In this document: one piece after another, positions 61,066-64,000 of the stretch
Layout: the number at the start of each line of letters is the position of its first letter
Numbering within the stretch: the first letter of the stretch is position 1
Source of the DNA: JANMAT01 sp031359995
GTDB taxonomy: Bacteria > Actinomycetota > Acidimicrobiia > Acidimicrobiales > Ilumatobacteraceae
Length of the DNA stretch: 64,000 bases
Reading direction: 5' to 3'
Assembly: GCA_031359995.1 (NCBI GenBank)
Contig: JANMAT010000196.1
Location: forward strand, 1 to 64,000
The notes under the pieces: generated by a model
Databases searched by the model: none
What the model was told of the DNA's origin: nothing
What the model saw: the letters and a program-made list of their open reading frames with translations, nothing else
Position numbers and translations under genes: made by a program

Positions 61066-62226
61066 ATGGACGATCGTGACGTCGATGCCGTGGACCGGGT
61101 GCTCACCACGACGCGGGCGGTGCGGCGCCGGCTCGATCTCGATCGGCCGGTGCCCGACGAGGTCCTGTGGCGGTGCATCGACATCGCCGAGCAGGCGCCC
61201 TCGGGGAGCGGGCTGGCCAGCCGTCGCTGGCTGATCATCCGTGACCCCGAAGTGAAGTCGGCGCTGGCCGGCCTCTACCGGCGAGCCGGTGGGGCCGGCC
61301 TCGCCACGCGTGCCGCCGAGCTGGAGCGCCCGTCGGCGATCCTGCAGTCGGCCGTGCACCTGATCGACAACATGGAGCGCGTTCCCGCGCTGGTGATGGT
61401 GTGCATCTGGGGCGTGCACGACGGCAGCGGCAACCCGGGGCTGTTCGACTCCGTCGTCCAGTCGGCGTGGAGCTTCTGCCTCGCCCTGCGCGCCCGCGGC
61501 CTGGGGAGCTCGTGGACCACGATGCACCTGCGCGAGCGGGCCGCCGTGGCCGAGCTGCTGGGCATCCCCGCCGGCGTCTCGCAGATCGTGCTGCTGCCAG
61601 TGGCCTACACCGTGGGCACCGACTTCCATCCGGTGCCGCGCCGGCCCGCCGCCGAGATCACCTACCTCGACCGGTGGGGCCACACCGCGGAGCGCCCGTC
61701 GGCCGACGGCCGCCACCACCTCGGCGACGGGCCCGGGCTGACGGTCGAGATCGACATCGCCGCGCCCCGATCGGTGGTGTGGCCGATCATCAGCGACATC
61801 GGCGTGCCGGCCCGCTTCAGTGGCGAGCTGCAACGGGCCGAGTGGGTCGAAGGCGACGAGCCCGGACTCGGCGCCCGCTTCGTGGGTCACAACCACATCG
61901 AGGGCTTCGGTGACTGGTCGACCACCAGCCACGTGGTCGGCCACGAGCCGGGGCGGCGTTTCGTGTGGGCGGTCTCCGACCCCGAGCGGCCCGGCGCCAC
62001 GTGGAGCTTCGAGCTCGAGCCGCTCGGGCTCGGGGGCGAGCACACGCGCCTGCGCCACCACATGACGATCGGTCCCGGTCGGTCGGGCACGCGGTCGATG
62101 ATCGAGCAGGAGCCCGAGCGCGAGCAGCGGATCCTGGCGTGGCGGCGCAAGGCCCTGCGCGTCAGCATGCAACGCACCGTCGACGGCGTGAAGGCGCTGG
62201 CCGAAGGCGGGGCTCAGCCGGGCTGA
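61066..62226 (+). CDS. Nitroreductase domain fused to an SRPBCC (START-like) domain, 386 aa
   Basis: ATG at 61066. Residues 1-205 are a nitroreductase: TTRAVRRRLDLDRPVPDEVL with IAEQAPSGSGLASRRWLII, then ALRARGLGSSWTTMHL and the C-terminal QIVLLPVAYTVG. Residues about 228-380 form an SRPBCC ligand-binding fold: VEIDIAAPRSVVWPIISDIG at the start, then GFGDWSTTSHVV, WSFELEPLGLGGEHTRLRHH and a long C-terminal helix. In separate form SRPBCC proteins bind hydrophobic ligands such as lipids or polyketides. The fusion suggests substrate delivery to, or product release from, the FMN site. The stop overlaps the convergent CoA transferase gene by 13 bases. Confidence 0.88.
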   Translation: MDDRDVDAVDRVLTTTRAVRRRLDLDRPVPDEVLWRCIDIAEQAPSGSGLASRRWLIIRDPEVKSALAGLYRRAGGAGLATRAAELERPSAILQSAVHLIDNMERVPALVMVCIWGVHDGSGNPGLFDSVVQSAWSFCLALRARGLGSSWTTMHLRERAAVAELLGIPAGVSQIVLLPVAYTVGTDFHPVPRRPAAEITYLDRWGHTAERPSADGRHHLGDGPGLTVEIDIAAPRSVVWPIISDIGVPARFSGELQRAEWVEGDEPGLGARFVGHNHIEGFGDWSTTSHVVGHEPGRRFVWAVSDPERPGATWSFELEPLGLGGEHTRLRHHMTIGPGRSGTRSMIEQEPEREQRILAWRRKALRVSMQRTVDGVKALAEGGAQPG

Positions 62227-63452
62227 GCCCCGCGCCGCTCGCCGAGCTCGGCCAGGAGCTCGGCCCGGTGCTCGTCGACCCGTGGCGAGCGGCGGTACAC
62301 CCCTGCCGGGGTGCGGGTGAAGCGCATCGGCGTGTTGGTGACCACCACCGGCCGGCCGCCGGGCAGGTCGACCGACACGAGCATCTGGCGCGACGCCACG
62401 TGGGGATCGTGGAACAGGTCGCCGGGCTGGTTCACTGCGCCCACCGGCACCTTGCCGCCCAGCACACTGATGATCTCGGCGTTGGTGCGGGTGGCGCACC
62501 ACGCCGCCACGGTGCCCACCACGAACTCCTTGTGCTTCACGCGCATCTTCAGCGTGGCACAGCGCTCGTCGGTGGCCAGATCGGGCTGACCGATCGCCGC
62601 GGCCAGCACGCGCCAGTGGGCGTCGCCGGGGGTGCCGATGGCGAGGGCGCCGTCGGCGCTGGTGAACACGTCGAACGGCACGAGGAAGGGGTTCGTGTTG
62701 CCGGTCGGAGGCGTCTCGTACTCGCCCATGAAGCTGTAGCGCATGACCCCGAGGTCACACAGGGCCATGATGGCGTCGCTCATGGCCACGTCGACGAACT
62801 GGCCCTCGCCGGTGCGCTGGGCGTGGAGCAGCGCGGCGATGACCGCGGTGGCCAGCACCGTGCCCGTGTAGCTGTCGCCGATGAACGGACCGCTGCGGAT
62901 GCGCACGTCGGGGCTGGGGCCGGTGGTGGCCACCATGCCGCCGTGAGCCTGGGCGATCAGGTCATAGGAGGGCCAGGTGGCGTACGGGCTGGCGCCGGTG
63001 CGGGGGTCGCCGAAGCCGCGGATGGCGCCGTACACGAGCCGGGGGTTGCGCTCGTGGAGCACGTCGTAGCCGAGGCCGAGCCCGTCGAGCACGCCGGCGC
63101 GCATGTTCTCGATGAGGGCATCGGCGGTGTCGACCAGCTCCAGGAACAGGGCCCGGTCGGCGTCGGCCTTCAGGTCGAGGGAGATGGCGCGCTTGTTGCG
63201 GTTGTAGGCCAGGAACGGGCCGCCGAACGCCCGATCGGTGTCGTCGCGCCGCCACGGCCCCATCTTGCGCTGGTCCTCGCCGCCGGGCGGCTCGACCTTG
63301 ATGACGTCGGCGCCGAGGTCGGCCAGCATCATCGCCGCCCACGGCCCGGCGATCGCCGTGGTCACGTCCAGGACGCGCACGCCCTGCAGGGGTCCACTGG
63401 GTCGTTCGTGCATGGGCGCGACGCGTTCGTGCGCGGTGAGGTGCTCGTCCAT
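62214..63452 (-). CDS. CaiB/BaiF family CoA transferase, 412 aa
   Basis: ATG at 63452 (MDEHLTAHERVAPMHERPSG); ATG at 63413 is also possible and closer to the core. The family III transferase hallmarks are GVRVLDVTTAIAGPWAAMMLADLGADVIKVEPPGGE, with RNKRAISLDLK near residue 87 and the catalytic aspartate in SYDLIAQAHGGM near residue 170. These enzymes move CoA between carboxylates through an aspartyl-CoA. The likely use is activation of a fatty, bile or carnitine-type acid. It converges on the nitroreductase-SRPBCC gene. Confidence 0.93.
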   Translation of the reverse strand: MDEHLTAHERVAPMHERPSGPLQGVRVLDVTTAIAGPWAAMMLADLGADVIKVEPPGGEDQRKMGPWRRDDTDRAFGGPFLAYNRNKRAISLDLKADADRALFLELVDTADALIENMRAGVLDGLGLGYDVLHERNPRLVYGAIRGFGDPRTGASPYATWPSYDLIAQAHGGMVATTGPSPDVRIRSGPFIGDSYTGTVLATAVIAALLHAQRTGEGQFVDVAMSDAIMALCDLGVMRYSFMGEYETPPTGNTNPFLVPFDVFTSADGALAIGTPGDAHWRVLAAAIGQPDLATDERCATLKMRVKHKEFVVGTVAAWCATRTNAEIISVLGGKVPVGAVNQPGDLFHDPHVASRQMLVSVDLPGGRPVVVTNTPMRFTRTPAGVYRRSPRVDEHRAELLAELGERRGAQPG

Positions 63453-63517
63453 GACCGTCCCCCTGCCCGTGCCGCGACTGGGCGCGCACCAGCACCGCTC
63501 AAGCTACCGCGCCGGCG

Positions 63518-64000
63518 TCAGCACTTCCCCGAGCACGCGGTGTCGAGGGCACCCAGGGTCTGGTTGCCGGCGATGCCGTCGACCGCGAGCCGCTTGTCGG
63601 TCTGGAACTTCTTCACCGCGGACTCGGTCTTGTCGCCGAACTTGCCGTCGGCCGGGCCCGGGTCGTAGCCGAGGGCCTTCAGCTTGGTCTGCATGGCGGC
63701 CACACGGTTCCCGCTGTGACCTTTCTTCAGGGCGCCGGTGGTGGGCTCGGTGGTGTACCCGGTGGTGGTGGGCACAGGCGGAGCCACCGCCGAGGTCGGT
63801 GTGGACGGCAACGTGCTCGCCGGCACGGTGGGGGTGGTGACGGCTTGAGCCACCGTGGGCGTCGTGACCCGGGGCGCGGTCGTGGTCGTCGCCTTGGGCT
63901 TGGCCGTGCCGGAGCTGCTGCCACAGGCCGCGAGGGCCAGCATGAGGGCGGCGGCCATGACGGCCGATCGACGGTGACGCGCGACCTGGGGGGAGCCGAC
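63518..64000 (-). CDS. Peptidoglycan-binding lipoprotein, 5' end outside the window
   Basis: An ATG at 63958 gives MAAALMLALAACGSSSGTAK, whose lipobox LALAAC would leave only an uncharged N-terminus. The frame is open to the window edge and the preceding residues VARHRRSAV supply the positive charge expected of a signal peptide, so the real start probably lies beyond 64000. After the lipid-anchored cysteine come about 65 Thr/Pro/Val-rich residues, a cell-wall-spanning linker. Residues about 80-140 (from ATG 63958) form a PG_binding_1 domain (LKKGHSGNRVAAMQTKLKAL, YDPGPADGKFGDKTESAVKKFQ). The terminal CSGKC may form a disulfide. It is a peptidoglycan-attachment protein of unknown role. Confidence 0.8.
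   Translation of the reverse strand, partial: VGSPQVARHRRSAVMAAALMLALAACGSSSGTAKPKATTTTAPRVTTPTVAQAVTTPTVPASTLPSTPTSAVAPPVPTTTGYTTEPTTGALKKGHSGNRVAAMQTKLKALGYDPGPADGKFGDKTESAVKKFQTDKRLAVDGIAGNQTLGALDTACSGKC

Overview
The window is a very GC-rich, gene-dense piece of a bacterial chromosome. Codons end mostly in G or C, starts are often GTG, and neighbouring genes commonly overlap by four bases (ATGA or GTGA). The gene mix is typical of a free-living, heterotrophic actinobacterium, perhaps of the Acidimicrobiia: cytochromes P450, LLM-class flavin monooxygenases, F420/FMN split-barrel oxidoreductases, acyl-CoA dehydrogenases, many SDRs, a DUF1345 membrane protein and a PadR/ABC cassette. That assignment is inference; there is no rRNA, tRNA or other phylogenetic marker here. 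I saw no insertion sequence, prophage, integrase or CRISPR array.

Left part (1-14 kb). After the tail of an EAL-domain protein come a conserved hypothetical gene and a translationally coupled pair that I consider the most unusual content. One protein is a Rieske domain fused to a glutamate-synthase-like FMN/[3Fe-4S] domain. The next is a Rieske domain fused to a complete thiamine-diphosphate enzyme. A decayed alpha/beta hydrolase gene and a spermidine-synthase-like gene follow on the other strand. Then come a SnoaL-like protein, DUF1345, a nitroreductase / P450 / old-yellow-enzyme operon, and a UvrA-like double ABC ATPase.

14.5-19 kb is an arsenic-resistance operon on the minus strand: acr3, arsR, an arsR-arsC fusion, an ArsJ-associated GAPDH and arsJ. 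It combines reduction plus Acr3 efflux with the 1-arseno-3-phosphoglycerate plus ArsJ route. Two palindromes look like ArsR operators, one upstream of acr3 and one inside the operon.

19-36 kb holds mixed metabolism: a YjbR/MmcQ protein, an orphan PGN_0703-like nuclease, SDRs, a lysoplasmalogenase-type membrane protein and a Rieske oxygenase next to an SDR. It also has a PadR-ABC ATPase-FtsX permease operon with a clear palindrome upstream, a GNAT-CBS fusion, a patatin, a PAP2 phosphatase, an acyl-CoA dehydrogenase and a degenerate cytidylate-kinase-like protein.

36-55 kb is rich in oxidative enzymes: a Tat-exported multicopper oxidase with a terminator, an HsaA-like flavin monooxygenase, a Baeyer-Villiger-type monooxygenase, an acyl-CoA synthetase, an internally deleted MetE-like gene and a second P450. 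A class V aminotransferase, an epimerase, a dienelactone-hydrolase-like protein whose nucleophile is histidine, and an operon of one FAD/NAD(P) protein with two LLM monooxygenases complete it. The LLM operon resembles cassettes for organosulfur or chelator oxidation.

55-64 kb has a MoxR-DUF58-VWA-VWA membrane module directly behind a PDZ-less HtrA-like protease. It is followed by an amino-acid racemase, a 24-residue membrane microprotein, a nitroreductase-SRPBCC fusion, a CaiB-type CoA transferase and a peptidoglycan-binding lipoprotein that runs off the end.
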